Origin: Flavobacterium faecale
Lineage (GTDB): Bacteria; Bacteroidota; Bacteroidia; Flavobacteriales; Flavobacteriaceae
Direction: 5' to 3'
Assembly (NCBI RefSeq): GCF_003076455.1
Contig: NZ_CP020918.1
Span: 4,376,001 to 4,440,000, forward strand
DNA length: 64,000 nucleotides
In this document: in pieces, positions 1-9,415 of the stretch
Numbering within the stretch: position 1 is the first letter of the stretch
Layout: every line of letters begins with the position of its first letter
Notes under the pieces: model-generated
Database searches by the model: none
Seen by the model: only the letters and a program-made list of their open reading frames with translations
What the model was told of the DNA's origin: nothing
Made by a program: the position numbers and the translations under genes

Positions 1-2690
1 TTCATTGACATATCAAAGTTTTTGTAATTCCAACTCATATTGAATCCCATCTCAAAATCAGGCAATCCACTACCAGAATACACTCTATCTTGATCGTTCA
101 AAACACCATCACCCTTATCTGCAATTCCGTCGCCATCGCTGTCAACAGTTAATTGGTCTACAAAGCGCAAATCTCCTTTTTGAGAAGGTGTTCCTCCAGT
201 CAAATTATTATAAGCAGTTACTTCTGCATCATTTTTTAAAACACCATCTGTTTGATACAGCCAAAAAGATGCTGCTTCACGGCCTACTTTAAAAACAGTA
301 GCAGGATCACCTAAAACTTGTGAATTCGGATTGTAGATAATGTCTACTCCGTCAACAATTTTTGTAATTACGTTGGTGTTTTTGGTAAAAGTTAAGCCTA
401 AATTAAATTTGCTTTTCCCTATTTTCTGCTGATAGTTTGCACCAATCTCCAAACCTTTATTGGTCATATTACCAATATTCAAAATTACATTTTGAGGCTC
501 TCCATTTACTACACCCGTCGACCCTGGTAGACGCACAGGAAACAACATATCTTGTTTTTTTGTCACGTAATAATCTGCGGTAAGCGTAAATTTATTTTTA
601 AAAAAAGCAAGATCAACACCTATATTGTTAGAAATAGAAGTCTCCCATTTCACTTCGGGATTCGCATAAGATACTACAGCAGATCCAAGCGTAAGTGCAG
701 TATCATTTGTATCAAAAACATAGTTTCTTCTACCTGTAATAACAGATGAATATTGATAAGGATCAAAACTATCATTACCTACTGTACCACGACTCAACCT
801 AATCTTGAAATTATTAACTGTCCCAATTAAAGGTTGCCAAAATTTCTCATCAGAAACGTTCCAAGCTGCAGATAAGGATGGGAATGAACCCCAACGATAG
901 TCTTTACCAAATTTACTAGAACCATCTCTACGACCAAGTACTGAAAATAAGTATTTACCATCATAATTGTATTGGATCCTACCGATGAAACCAGCCGTTT
1001 TATTCACATAATTAACTCCAGAATAAGCTCCTGGATCTTGTCCTGCATTATTAAGAACCTCAATTTCATTGGAGATAACCCCGTTTCTTGTCGCGTAAAA
1101 TTCTTGATAAGAACGCTCCTCAAAAGCAGATGTCACAATGGCATCAAAACCATGTTTTCCTATTTTCTTCTTATAACTCAAAGTACCATCCCAACTAAAA
1201 ACACTTAATCTAGATGATTGTGCTTCAACCCCACTTTTCAAAGGATCAACTGATGAAGAACCTGTAGTTAAATCAACTAAGGTGTATTTTGGTCTAAATA
1301 TATTTCTTATTTGACTAGAAGTATTCGCACCTACCCTTGTAGTAAAACTTAATTCTTTGGTAAGGTCTCTAGTAACACTTAAACTAGCATTTATTTTGTC
1401 TGTTCTTTCATTGTCTTTACGTTTAAGATCTTGTGCCAACGTATTCAAAGGTGTTTCAACTCCACCTGCTCCTTCTTCAGTATAAAAAACATCCGAGCTT
1501 CCATCTATAATAGGAAAATAAGGTTTGTAGCGAATAGCATCTGTAATTAAATTATTGGTAGCTCTATCTCTATCTTCCATTATGAAACCAATACTTGTAT
1601 TAATTTTCCAATGATCGGTATTATATGATGTACTTGCTCTACCGTTATATCGTTTAAAAGAAGAACCTACCAAAACTCCATCGGCACTAAATAAACCACC
1701 CGCAACATTGTAAGTGAAATTTTTTGTACCACCAGATACGTTTAAGTTATATGTTTTACTCTCTGCATCATTTACTAAGATTACATCTCTAAGATCATTA
1801 TTATTAGTCAACCATTCTGGTCTAGTTGGTCCCGGATCAAAGGCCGCACTGTAATTCTTTTTTTGTTGTACTTCAAAATACAATTGTTGTGAAGCGTCCA
1901 TCAATGCAATTCCTTGTCCAAGACGTTGTACACCGTAAGTGGTACCAAAATCAACTTTCATTGATCCTTCTTTTCCTTTTTTGGTAGTAATCAAGATAAC
2001 ACCACTCGCACCACGTGTCCCATAAACAGCTGCAGAAGCGGCATCTTTCAAAACATCAATCGTTTCAATTTCATTGGTACTCAAACGAGGATCTCCCTCT
2101 TGCGGGATCCCATCGACAACAAATAATGGTGTATTTGAACCCGATAATGACGTGATTCCTCTAATTTGAATGTTTGATTGCGCTCCTGGCTCACCCGAAC
2201 TTGCAGCGATGTTAACCCCTGCTATTTGTCCTTGCATTGCCGAACCTAAATCGGGAGTAATAAAACGCTCAATATCATCTGCTTTCAATTGTGATACCGC
2301 ACCTGTTAATTCTTTTTTCTTAACGGTTCCATATCCAATTACTACTACCTCATCTAAATCTTGACTTTTTGATTTCAAAGAGATATTCATAAATTTGCTT
2401 GTCACAGGAACATTTTTGGTCAACATTCCGATATAACTTACCGAAATTAAATCACCCATTTTTGCTTTAATTGCATATTCTCCGTCAAAATTGGTAACTG
2501 TACCTTTTGTAGATCCTTTTACTATAACAGTCGCTCCTGGAATTGGCATTCCGTCATCGGTACTTTTGATAGTACCTTGTACAGTAATTTCTTGTGCTTG
2601 TACGGTATTAAAACAGCAAAACACAAGCATGACAATCATTAGAAAACTGAATGTTTTTCCGTTTGACTTACTTTTTTCTTTTATTCTCAT
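1..2690 (-). CDS. SusC/RagA-type TonB-linked outer membrane protein (C-terminus beyond window)
   Basis: Reading the minus strand from an ATG at 2688-2690 gives about 896 codons without a stop to the window edge. The N-terminus is a signal peptide ending near VQAQ. A carboxypeptidase-like beta-sandwich follows (VQGTIKSTDDGMPIPGATV and NFDGEYAIKA). Next come the SusC-typical segment DEVVVIGYGTVKKKELTGAV and a plug domain (QIRGITSLSG, PLFVVDGIPQ, DAASAAVYGTRGASGVILIT). The rest is beta-barrel, with an Asp-rich stretch DSDGDGIADKGDGVLNDQDR typical of SusC C-terminal regions. Such proteins import oligosaccharides through the outer membrane with TonB energy and a SusD lipoprotein. A SusD gene would be expected just past the left edge. 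The adjacent sulfatase suggests a sulfated glycan substrate, which is inference. Confidence 0.95.
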   Translation of the reverse strand, partial: MRIKEKSKSNGKTFSFLMIVMLVFCCFNTVQAQEITVQGTIKSTDDGMPIPGATVIVKGSTKGTVTNFDGEYAIKAKMGDLISVSYIGMLTKNVPVTSKFMNISLKSKSQDLDEVVVIGYGTVKKKELTGAVSQLKADDIERFITPDLGSAMQGQIAGVNIAASSGEPGAQSNIQIRGITSLSGSNTPLFVVDGIPQEGDPRLSTNEIETIDVLKDAASAAVYGTRGASGVILITTKKGKEGSMKVDFGTTYGVQRLGQGIALMDASQQLYFEVQQKKNYSAAFDPGPTRPEWLTNNNDLRDVILVNDAESKTYNLNVSGGTKNFTYNVAGGLFSADGVLVGSSFKRYNGRASTSYNTDHWKINTSIGFIMEDRDRATNNLITDAIRYKPYFPIIDGSSDVFYTEEGAGGVETPLNTLAQDLKRKDNERTDKINASLSVTRDLTKELSFTTRVGANTSSQIRNIFRPKYTLVDLTTGSSSVDPLKSGVEAQSSRLSVFSWDGTLSYKKKIGKHGFDAIVTSAFEERSYQEFYATRNGVISNEIEVLNNAGQDPGAYSGVNYVNKTAGFIGRIQYNYDGKYLFSVLGRRDGSSKFGKDYRWGSFPSLSAAWNVSDEKFWQPLIGTVNNFKIRLSRGTVGNDSFDPYQYSSVITGRRNYVFDTNDTALTLGSAVVSYANPEVKWETSISNNIGVDLAFFKNKFTLTADYYVTKKQDMLFPVRLPGSTGVVNGEPQNVILNIGNMTNKGLEIGANYQQKIGKSKFNLGLTFTKNTNVITKIVDGVDIIYNPNSQVLGDPATVFKVGREAASFWLYQTDGVLKNDAEVTAYNNLTGGTPSQKGDLRFVDQLTVDSDGDGIADKGDGVLNDQDRVYSGSGLPDFEMGFNMSWNYKNFDMSM

Positions 2691-3295
2691 TTGGTTAGTT
2701 TTTTATTAATGGCTTGATATTTATTATCGTAAAAATCGAGTCGTATTTTTTTCTTTATACAATGAACAAAATAGCCATCTTAAATTTTAAAAATTAGTTA
2801 AAGTAATTGAGAATAAATTCCTTTTTACTTTACATAAAATAACGTTTAATATATTTACGTTAGGTCGAGTTCAAGAACTCCTTCATTGATTGCTTCAACT
2901 TCATTGGTTAGTTTTGGTTTAGTTTATATTTATTCTTAGTTCATCGTTTTCAATTCCTATTTATCATTAGCCATATTGCATGGCACTGGTAGCGTGAAAA
3001 AAATTAACGAAGTTAGTACTTTAACAATTACTAAAAATCATGATTGCTTAGTAGAATGCTTATACTTGTTACGATAGGATAAAGGTTAAAAAAAACTTAA
3101 AACAACTTGTCTCCATGCGTAAAAAAAATGTCTTCATGCGTACAAGCGACTGAATACAAATAAGCAAAAACACTTAAGGTGCTGTAAATGAGTACTCAAC
3201 AAAGATAAGGAACTATAATCCTTGAATGAAGCTTTTACTAATTTATGTTAAAAAAAATAGCAAATAATCTTCTACACCTTATAAAAGGAATGCAT
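2691..3295. other. Intergenic region upstream of susC-like gene
   Basis: About 600 AT-rich bases lie between the sulfatase terminator and the SusC start. No credible ORF was seen. The only clear structure is a short direct repeat at 3109-3142. No exact TAnnTTTG promoter element was found on the minus strand near the start. Confidence 0.6.
3109..3142. promoter_or_regulatory. Direct repeat TGTCTCCATGCGTA / TGTCTTCATGCGTA, 21-bp period
   Basis: Two copies of TGTC(C/T)... ending in CATGCGTA begin 21 bp apart, about two helical turns. That is the geometry of a site for a dimeric regulator contacting one DNA face. It is the only such structure upstream of the SusC gene, about 420 bp from its start. 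Function is inferred from geometry only; it could be chance. Confidence 0.3.
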
Positions 3296-3344
3296 AAAAA
3301 AAATAGAGAATGTCTTACTTACCGTAAAACATCCTCTATTTTTT
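3296..3344 (-). terminator. Intrinsic terminator of sulfatase
   Basis: AAAAAATAGAGAATGT (3298-3313) pairs with ACATCCTCTATTTTTT (3329-3344) with one mismatch across a 15-nt loop. Flanking A and T tracts let it work on either strand. It lies downstream of the minus-strand sulfatase. Confidence 0.7.
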
Positions 3345-3432
3345 ATTTTAATTATAACTAATATGTACTATCTAATTATTTTTCGGATTGTATAATTCCA
3401 ATGAAACATAAAACATATAAATTGTTTTATTA

Positions 3433-4929
3433 TTACTTCACAATAGCATTAGGAGGCAAAGGCACTTGGTTCGAATGACGCCATTGAACCAATTCAGCCA
3501 ACAGCTTTTTGGCAACCTTAGTATTACTTTTCACAATATTAGTAGCTTCCAATGGATCTTTAGACAAGTCATACAACTCTAGTTTTCCATCGGCTAAAAA
3601 CTGTATTAATTTGTATTCTCCCTTTCGAATGACTGAACAGGTTCCATGTTTATACTGACTCGAAACCTGCAAAAATAATGGACGTTTCTCAAAAAACTTA
3701 GTGTCTTTTTTAAATTCTGGCGTGATTGAGTTTCCGTCCAAAATACCTTTATAATTCTCAATTCCAGCCACATCCAAAAATGTAGGGAAGAAATCCATAA
3801 CCGAGATCACAACATCTGTCCTCCTTGGATTTACTTTTCCTATCCAATTAACTAAGGTAGGTACTTTAATTCCACCTTCATAAATATAACCTTTTGAGTC
3901 ACGCAGTAAGTTATTTGTACTTGGTCCTTCATTTTGACCATTATCAGAGGTCACGATGATCATTGTATTTTCACGCAAATTATTTTTGTCTAAATAATCA
4001 ATCACACGCTGAATATTTTGATCAACAGATTCTACCATTGTGGCATATTCAACCATCGTTTGACGTCTTTTACCCAAACCTTGCCCCATAATTGGATCCC
4101 CTTCTTTCTTTGAATATTTATCCAACATCTCTTGATTTCGTGCCACAATTGGATTGTGTACAGCATAAAAGTCCAAATTTATTAAGAACGGCTCCCCTTT
4201 ATGCTCATCCATAAATGCCAACGCTTCATCCGTTAATCGATCGGTTAACCATTCATCACCTTTTTTAGGTGCTATAAAAGGATTGCTAAAGGGTGCTTTA
4301 TACCCCTTTGTTTCACTTTTGTATCCTCCTAACTCAAATGCTGGATCACCTCTAAACGTTCCTCCAACATTTTTCAAAAAACCTCTACCCTCTGGGTAAT
4401 ACTGTTGCACTTCTTTTGATTTGTGCAAAGCTACCCAATCATAATTACCTGCATCAGGTTGCCCCAATCGCTCTTTCAAGGGATAAGACATTTTTAATTC
4501 GTTTAAAGGATCAGGTCCTACGATATGCCATTTCCCTAAATGAATAGATTTGTAACCTGCCTCCGCCAACGGCTCAGCATAAATAGGATGCTCTCTTCCT
4601 ACCGTCCAACGTGAAAATATATTTTCTTGATCTGTACCTTTTTCAAGTACTGGAACGGTATAAACACCAGTTCTAAAAGATTGCTTACCCGTTAAAATAG
4701 CTGTTCTTGAGGGAGAGCAAGTAGGATAAGTATACGAATTATCAAAAACCAAACTCTCCTTGGCCAAAGCGTCTAAATTGGGTGTTTCGTAAAACTTTGA
4801 TCCATTAAACCCCACATCACCATATCCTAAATCATCCACCACAATAAAGACTATATTTGGCTTTTTTACTTGGGATTGCACAATTGTAAAATTCGCAAAA
4901 AGACCAATTAAACATATTATTTTATTCAT
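3433..4929 (-). CDS. Secreted arylsulfatase-type sulfatase (S1 family)
   Basis: 498 aa. A signal peptide (about residues 1-19) precedes KKPNIVFIVVDDLGYGDVG, whose Asp32-Asp33 are the calcium-binding pair of S1 sulfatases. The formylglycine motif is Cys71-Ser-Pro-Ser-Arg75 (TYPTCSPSRTAILTGKQ), the Cys-type form needing a formylglycine-generating enzyme in trans. LGKWHIVG and TSDNGQNEG are the usual metal-site and active-site segments. The C-terminal part (GEYKLIQF, LELYDLSKDPLEATN) matches the C-subdomain. The enzyme would remove sulfate esters from a polysaccharide in the periplasm or at the surface. It is on the same strand as the SusC gene but separated from it by a terminator and about 740 bp. 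Confidence 0.95.
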   Translation of the reverse strand: MNKIICLIGLFANFTIVQSQVKKPNIVFIVVDDLGYGDVGFNGSKFYETPNLDALAKESLVFDNSYTYPTCSPSRTAILTGKQSFRTGVYTVPVLEKGTDQENIFSRWTVGREHPIYAEPLAEAGYKSIHLGKWHIVGPDPLNELKMSYPLKERLGQPDAGNYDWVALHKSKEVQQYYPEGRGFLKNVGGTFRGDPAFELGGYKSETKGYKAPFSNPFIAPKKGDEWLTDRLTDEALAFMDEHKGEPFLINLDFYAVHNPIVARNQEMLDKYSKKEGDPIMGQGLGKRRQTMVEYATMVESVDQNIQRVIDYLDKNNLRENTMIIVTSDNGQNEGPSTNNLLRDSKGYIYEGGIKVPTLVNWIGKVNPRRTDVVISVMDFFPTFLDVAGIENYKGILDGNSITPEFKKDTKFFEKRPLFLQVSSQYKHGTCSVIRKGEYKLIQFLADGKLELYDLSKDPLEATNIVKSNTKVAKKLLAELVQWRHSNQVPLPPNAIVK

Positions 4930-5116
4930 ATCACCGTATTTTAATTTAGTTATTCAATCTAGAACCAAAGTAAACCATTGATGGCGTAATTGTTGTTCTT
5001 ACTAATTAATTGTTTGTATCTCTTGGTAAAAATTGCGTATTTTTATACCTAATTTCAGTCAATCCGTCAGGTTTACCGTTTTGTACGTCTCATTTATAAA
5101 CTTAAAATCAACAACG

Positions 5117-5608
5117 ATGCGTTTGCTCCTTATTACCTTTCTTTTTGCATTTAATCTAATGTGTAATGCCCAGAGTACTGTTGCTACCGTATTGAAGAAA
5201 TACAATACACAATCGGTACCTTATATTACGAGCACACAATTGAAGAATAACAATTACATTCTTTTTGATAGCCGCGAATTTTCAGAATATAAAGTAAGCC
5301 ATATTCCTAACGCTATATTTGTAGGTTTTAATCATTTTAAACCTGAAACAGTAACTAGCGCTGTTAAAAACCGTTCGACTCCAATTGTCGTATACTGTTC
5401 TATAGGTGTTCGGTCAGAGCAAATTGGTGAGAAACTACAAAAATTAGGGTACACCAATGTTCATAATCTCTACGGAGGCATTTTCGAATATAAAAATAAT
5501 GGCGGAACTGTTCTCAACCAAGCCAACAAAAAAACAGACAGCATACATACCTATAACAAGCAATGGAGTGTTTATCTAAAAAAAGGAATTAAAATCTATG
5601 AAAACTAA
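5117..5608 (+). CDS. Exported single-domain rhodanese (sulfurtransferase-like)
   Basis: The ATG at 5117 is preferred over one at 5033 because it starts directly with a signal peptide (MRLLLITFLFAFNLMCNAQS), giving 163 aa. The domain shows ILFDSREFSEYKVSHIPNA and the active-site loop VYCSIGVRS, with the catalytic cysteine at about residue 94, then NVHNLYGGIFEYKNNGG. Rhodaneses carry persulfide sulfur on this cysteine; some family members bind other thiophiles such as arsenate. It would act in the periplasm. Its last 11 bases overlap the next gene, so the two are probably translationally coupled. It opens the 5-12 kb cluster. Confidence 0.9.
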   Translation: MRLLLITFLFAFNLMCNAQSTVATVLKKYNTQSVPYITSTQLKNNNYILFDSREFSEYKVSHIPNAIFVGFNHFKPETVTSAVKNRSTPIVVYCSIGVRSEQIGEKLQKLGYTNVHNLYGGIFEYKNNGGTVLNQANKKTDSIHTYNKQWSVYLKKGIKIYEN

Positions 5609-6191
5609 TGCCTTACTAATATTTACCCGAAATCCGACCCTAGGAAAAGTAAAAACCAGATTAGCAAAATCTATCGGGGACGAGAAAGCGTTGGAAGTCT
5701 ACAAAGACTTGTTGCAACACACTATGCTACAAACGCAGTATTTGGACTGTGACAAATATGTTTTTTATGATAGTCAAATTATCGAAAATGATATTTGGGA
5801 CAATAAAATTTATAACAAAAAGCTGCAAGCTGATGGCGATTTAGGTCAAAGGATGCAAGCTGCTTTTGAGACACTATTTGCACTAGGTCACGAAAAATGT
5901 ATTATTGTGGGGAGTGATTTATTCGACCTACAAACTATTGATATTAAACATGCCTTTCATGCGATGGACTATAACGAAATTGCCATTGGACCCGCACAAG
6001 ATGGTGGTTATTACCTCCTAGGATTGCAGAAAATGTTTCCTTCGATTTTTAAAAATAAAAAATGGGGAACTTCCTCTGTACTTGCAGACACCTTGAATGA
6101 CCTGCCCTTGCATCACGTATACTTACTCAAGACCCTAAATGATATCGATACGATTGAGGATTTAGAACAAAGCAATTATCAGTTAAAATAA
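5598..6191 (+). CDS. TIGR04282/DUF2064-family glycosyltransferase-like protein
   Basis: 197 aa, GT-A/nucleotidyltransferase-like fold. Seen: N-terminal ALLIFTRNPTLGKVKTRLA (nucleotide-binding loop of DUF2064), EKCIIVGSDLFDL (metal-binding SD in place of a DxD) and IAIGPAQDGGYYLLGL, the family hallmark. The family is named in TIGR04282 as arsenosugar-biosynthesis glycosyltransferase from gene neighbourhood; the reaction is not established. The start overlaps the rhodanese by 11 bp, and the stop is immediately followed by the ATG of the next gene. Confidence 0.88.
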   Translation: MKTNALLIFTRNPTLGKVKTRLAKSIGDEKALEVYKDLLQHTMLQTQYLDCDKYVFYDSQIIENDIWDNKIYNKKLQADGDLGQRMQAAFETLFALGHEKCIIVGSDLFDLQTIDIKHAFHAMDYNEIAIGPAQDGGYYLLGLQKMFPSIFKNKKWGTSSVLADTLNDLPLHHVYLLKTLNDIDTIEDLEQSNYQLK

Positions 6192-7064
6192 ATGGAAAAT
6201 TACGGCCACATACTTTTAGAATCCTACCAAGGATATTTCAATTATTTGAAAAACGAAATACTTTTCCCGAATTGGGACAACTACTTCTATGGATTAATTG
6301 TCATTTCATTAACCGTTTGGGCATTGGAATTGCTTTTTCCATGGAGAAAAGACCAAAAAATACTGCGTAAAGATTTTTGGTTGGACTTGTTTTACTTGTT
6401 CTTCAATTTCTTCTTGCTCAACCTTATTTTACTCATAGCTTTATCCAATGTAACTGCTCAAGTGCTCAATGATTTCTTGGGACTCGTAGGCCTACAATTG
6501 ACCTCCATTCAGTTATTTTCAATTTCAGATCTTCCTGCTCCATGGTCACTTTTTATATTTTTTATCATCAGTGATTTTATTCAGTGGAACGTGCACCGCC
6601 TATTACACGCGGTCCCTTTTTTATGGAAAATTCATCAAACGCATCACAGTATCAAAGAAATGGGTTTTGCAGCGCACTTTAGATACAATTGGATGGAACC
6701 TATTGTGTACAAGTCCATTCTATATATTCCGATTATCATTATTGGTGGTGTAGCCATTCAGGATGTTTTTATTGTGCACTTTATTACCATCGCAATTGGC
6801 CACCTTAACCACGCTAATATTGGTTGGGACTATGGCTATTTAAAATACATTCTGAATAACCCGAAAATGCACATTTGGCACCACAGCAAAAAAATGCCAA
6901 CTAAATATGGTGTGAATTTCGGAATATCATTAAGTCTTTGGGATTACCTTTTTGGCACCCATTACATCCCAAGTGACGGAAAAGATATTGAGCTTGGTTT
7001 TGCTAATGACAACCATTTTCCAGACGACTTTTTGGAGCAAGAATTCTACCCTCTTAAAAAATAA
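6192..7064 (+). CDS. Membrane fatty-acid-hydroxylase/sterol-desaturase-family enzyme
   Basis: 290 aa with 4-5 hydrophobic segments (about residues 34-50, 65-95, 115-135, 170-200). The di-iron histidine motifs are all present: HRLLH, then HQTHH about 11 residues later, then HFRYNW and HLNHANIGWDYG, and finally HIWHHSKK. This is the complete eight-histidine pattern of the family, so an active oxygenase is likely. Such enzymes hydroxylate or desaturate lipid chains using O2 and electrons from a reductase. The reductase and polyferredoxin genes 3 kb downstream could supply these (inference). The ATG follows the previous stop with no gap. Confidence 0.9.
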   Translation: MENYGHILLESYQGYFNYLKNEILFPNWDNYFYGLIVISLTVWALELLFPWRKDQKILRKDFWLDLFYLFFNFFLLNLILLIALSNVTAQVLNDFLGLVGLQLTSIQLFSISDLPAPWSLFIFFIISDFIQWNVHRLLHAVPFLWKIHQTHHSIKEMGFAAHFRYNWMEPIVYKSILYIPIIIIGGVAIQDVFIVHFITIAIGHLNHANIGWDYGYLKYILNNPKMHIWHHSKKMPTKYGVNFGISLSLWDYLFGTHYIPSDGKDIELGFANDNHFPDDFLEQEFYPLKK

Positions 7065-7132
7065 TATTTTTTTTCTGTCAGGAAAGCCAAACTTCATCGA
7101 CGGTTCTTACGTACATACTTAAAAACACAATC

Positions 7133-7888
7133 ATGAAAAAAATAATTATAGCCCTGCTTTTTAGCCCTGCTTTCCTTTTTGCAAATGAAATTGCAACTGT
7201 TCAAAATAATACTGTAGATCAAGAAGTATCTATCGACGATGCTCGAAATGTAGACCACTCGAAATGGAATACTTTATTGAAGAAAAATGTATCAAGTACA
7301 GGCAAAGTAAATTATAAAGGATTTTTAAGAGACAAAAAAGAATTAGAATCTTATCTAGATGTACTTGAAGCCAACACACCAAACTCTTCTTGGAGCCGTA
7401 ATGCAACTTTGTCTTACTGGATTAATGTGTACAATGCATACACTGTAAAGTTAATTGTGGACAATTATCCTGTAAAGAGTATTAAAGAAATTAGCAATCC
7501 TTGGGGTAAAAAATTCTTTAAACTTGGAGGAAAATCATATAGCTTGGAGCAAGTAGAGCACGAAATCCTTAGAAAAATGGGAGAACCTAGAATACATTTC
7601 GCTATTAACTGTGCCTCATATTCTTGTCCAAATTTATTAAATGAAGCTTATACTGAAGCAAAGCTAAGCAAACAACTTGCAGCCGTTGCCAAAGATTTCA
7701 TTAACGACAGAACTAAAAATACAATTACAGCTTCAAGCGTAAATATCTCTGAAATTTTTAATTGGTTTGGTGGTGATTTCAAAACTAAAGGATCTATTGT
7801 TGATTTTTTAAACCAATACAGCACTGTAAAAATCAACTCAAACGCAAAAATTACTTTCAAAGATTACAATTGGACTTTAAATGAATAA
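7133..7888 (+). CDS. DUF547 secreted protein
   Basis: 251 aa. The signal peptide MKKIIIALLFSPAFLFANE is followed by the DUF547 core: SYWINVYNAYTVKLIVDNYP, KEISNPWGKKFF, SLEQVEHEILRK, and IHFAINCASYSCPNL with two conserved cysteines. Plant DUF547 proteins resemble a cysteine-protease fold, but no bacterial activity is established. It probably acts in the periplasm. The stop overlaps the start of the next gene by 8 bp, placing it in the same operon. Confidence 0.9.
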   Translation: MKKIIIALLFSPAFLFANEIATVQNNTVDQEVSIDDARNVDHSKWNTLLKKNVSSTGKVNYKGFLRDKKELESYLDVLEANTPNSSWSRNATLSYWINVYNAYTVKLIVDNYPVKSIKEISNPWGKKFFKLGGKSYSLEQVEHEILRKMGEPRIHFAINCASYSCPNLLNEAYTEAKLSKQLAAVAKDFINDRTKNTITASSVNISEIFNWFGGDFKTKGSIVDFLNQYSTVKINSNAKITFKDYNWTLNE

Positions 7889-8573
7889 ACTCTCGATCAT
7901 CATACCCATATATAACGAAGTCAATACAATTGCATCGGCTTTAATCGAAATTGAAAATGCAATTTCGAAAACAATTGGGTACGAAATTATCGTTGTTGAT
8001 GGAGGCAGCACAGATAGATCGTTGTCCAAAGTCCGCACATCAAATACCATTCAGCTGCTTCATTCGCCGAAAGGCAGAGCGAAACAATTGAATGCTGGTG
8101 CAGCAGTTGCTACCGGAAACGTTTTGTACTTTTTGCATTGTGACAGCCTTCCGCCAAAGGATTTTGACTTGGCTATCACCCAGCAAATACAAAAGAATAA
8201 CAAAGCAGGTTGTTTTCGAATGAAATTCGACTTACGACATCCTGTATTATTAGTATCGCAGTGGTTTACACGTTTTAACCACATAAGTTGTCGCGGTGGC
8301 GATCAGTCCTTATTTATCACCAAGGACTTGTTTACCGAAATTGGTGCCTTTAATGAAAACTTCACCATTTATGAAGACAACGAAATCATAGAACGTTTGT
8401 ACGCCAAAAAGCAATTTACCGTCTTGCCTCATTATATTATTACTTCAGCTAGAAAGTATCAAATAAATGGCGTCTGGCGTTTGCAATTCCATTTCAGCAT
8501 GATTCATCTCAAAAAAAGAATGGGCTATCCTGTTTCGAATTTGCAAAATTATTATCGAAAAAACATTATTTAA
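7881..8573 (+). CDS. TIGR04283-family GT2 glycosyltransferase
   Basis: 230 aa, cytosolic GT-A fold: LSIIIPIYNEVNTIASAL, EIIVVDGGSTDRS, a GRAKQLNAGAAVATGNVLYF segment, and LHCDS in place of DxD. CRGGDQSLFITKDLF is the acceptor-side GDQ motif diagnostic of TIGR04283. The family is labelled arsenosugar-biosynthesis-associated from genome context; donor and acceptor are unknown. It overlaps DUF547 by 8 bp. TIGR04282 and TIGR04283 enzymes typically co-occur, as here. Confidence 0.9.
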   Translation: MNKLSIIIPIYNEVNTIASALIEIENAISKTIGYEIIVVDGGSTDRSLSKVRTSNTIQLLHSPKGRAKQLNAGAAVATGNVLYFLHCDSLPPKDFDLAITQQIQKNNKAGCFRMKFDLRHPVLLVSQWFTRFNHISCRGGDQSLFITKDLFTEIGAFNENFTIYEDNEIIERLYAKKQFTVLPHYIITSARKYQINGVWRLQFHFSMIHLKKRMGYPVSNLQNYYRKNII

Positions 8574-8587
8574 CAATCTCTCACAAA

Positions 8588-9352
8588 ATGAATTTATTAA
8601 AAAAAACAAGTCTGTCTGTAATCGCTTTATCATTTGCTGTATTAGGATGTAAATCTCCTGAGAAGGAAGAAACTTTTGTACAAAAAGCAGAGAAAGCACA
8701 CCAAAAAGAAGCGTTTAACAATCAAGAAGCATTACAATTTGATATTAAGCTTGAATTTGGAGGAGCGGAACGAATGAATGGAACAATGACCTTGTTAACC
8801 AATTCTAGCAAAGGAATGATCGAATTAAAAAATGGTTCGAAAATTATTTATGATAAAGACAAAGTTTTTTATTCTCCCGATGTACCCTCAGAAAAATCTG
8901 TTCGTTTTGATGCGTACACTTGGGCATATTTCTTTATGTTTCCTTATAAAATGAGTGATGGTGGAACGATATGGTCACCATATGACAATAAAGCAACAAA
9001 TAAAGAACAATTTGAAACACAAAAATTAAACTTTGAATCGGGAACAGGTGATGCACCAGATGATTGGTATGTAGTGTATACGAACAAAGAAACGCATTTG
9101 GTGGAACAATTGGCCTACATTGTAACATTGAAATCGAAAAAAGAAGATGCTGAAAAAGAACCACATGGCATCAAATACAAGAATTTTGTACCTGTAGATG
9201 GTGTACCCTTTGCAACAGAATGGGAGTTTTGTAGCTGGAACGAGAAAGACGAATTTGGACAAACTATTGGAAAAGCAAGTCTATCAAATATAAAATTCAT
9301 CACCGTTACAGAGAGTACTTTTACTCCTGGTACTGATTTTAAGTCGATCTAA
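8588..9352 (+). CDS. Lipoprotein of unknown function
   Basis: 254 aa. The N-terminus MNLLKKTSLSVIALSFAVLGC is a lipoprotein signal with lipobox VLGC; the Lys/Pro/Glu after the Cys fits an outer-membrane or surface lipoprotein. The rest reads as repeated beta strands (FDIKLEFGGAERMNGTMTLL, GMIELKNGSKIIYDKDKVFYSP, GVPFATEWEF), resembling the half-barrel of LolA-like or DUF6503-like proteins. I do not recognise a specific family with certainty. It sits inside the 5-12 kb run, 14 bp after the glycosyltransferase, so it is probably part of the same unit. Confidence 0.8.
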   Translation: MNLLKKTSLSVIALSFAVLGCKSPEKEETFVQKAEKAHQKEAFNNQEALQFDIKLEFGGAERMNGTMTLLTNSSKGMIELKNGSKIIYDKDKVFYSPDVPSEKSVRFDAYTWAYFFMFPYKMSDGGTIWSPYDNKATNKEQFETQKLNFESGTGDAPDDWYVVYTNKETHLVEQLAYIVTLKSKKEDAEKEPHGIKYKNFVPVDGVPFATEWEFCSWNEKDEFGQTIGKASLSNIKFITVTESTFTPGTDFKSI

Positions 9353-9415
9353 ACCTTCGGCAAAGCCCCTTCAAAAGTAAAAAACTACACTATTAACGCT
9401 ACTAAAACGAAACAT

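Noticed and set aside
552..2709. Several plus-strand frames of 60-80 codons at the left end
   Set aside because: All are antisense to the long SusC-like frame on the minus strand.
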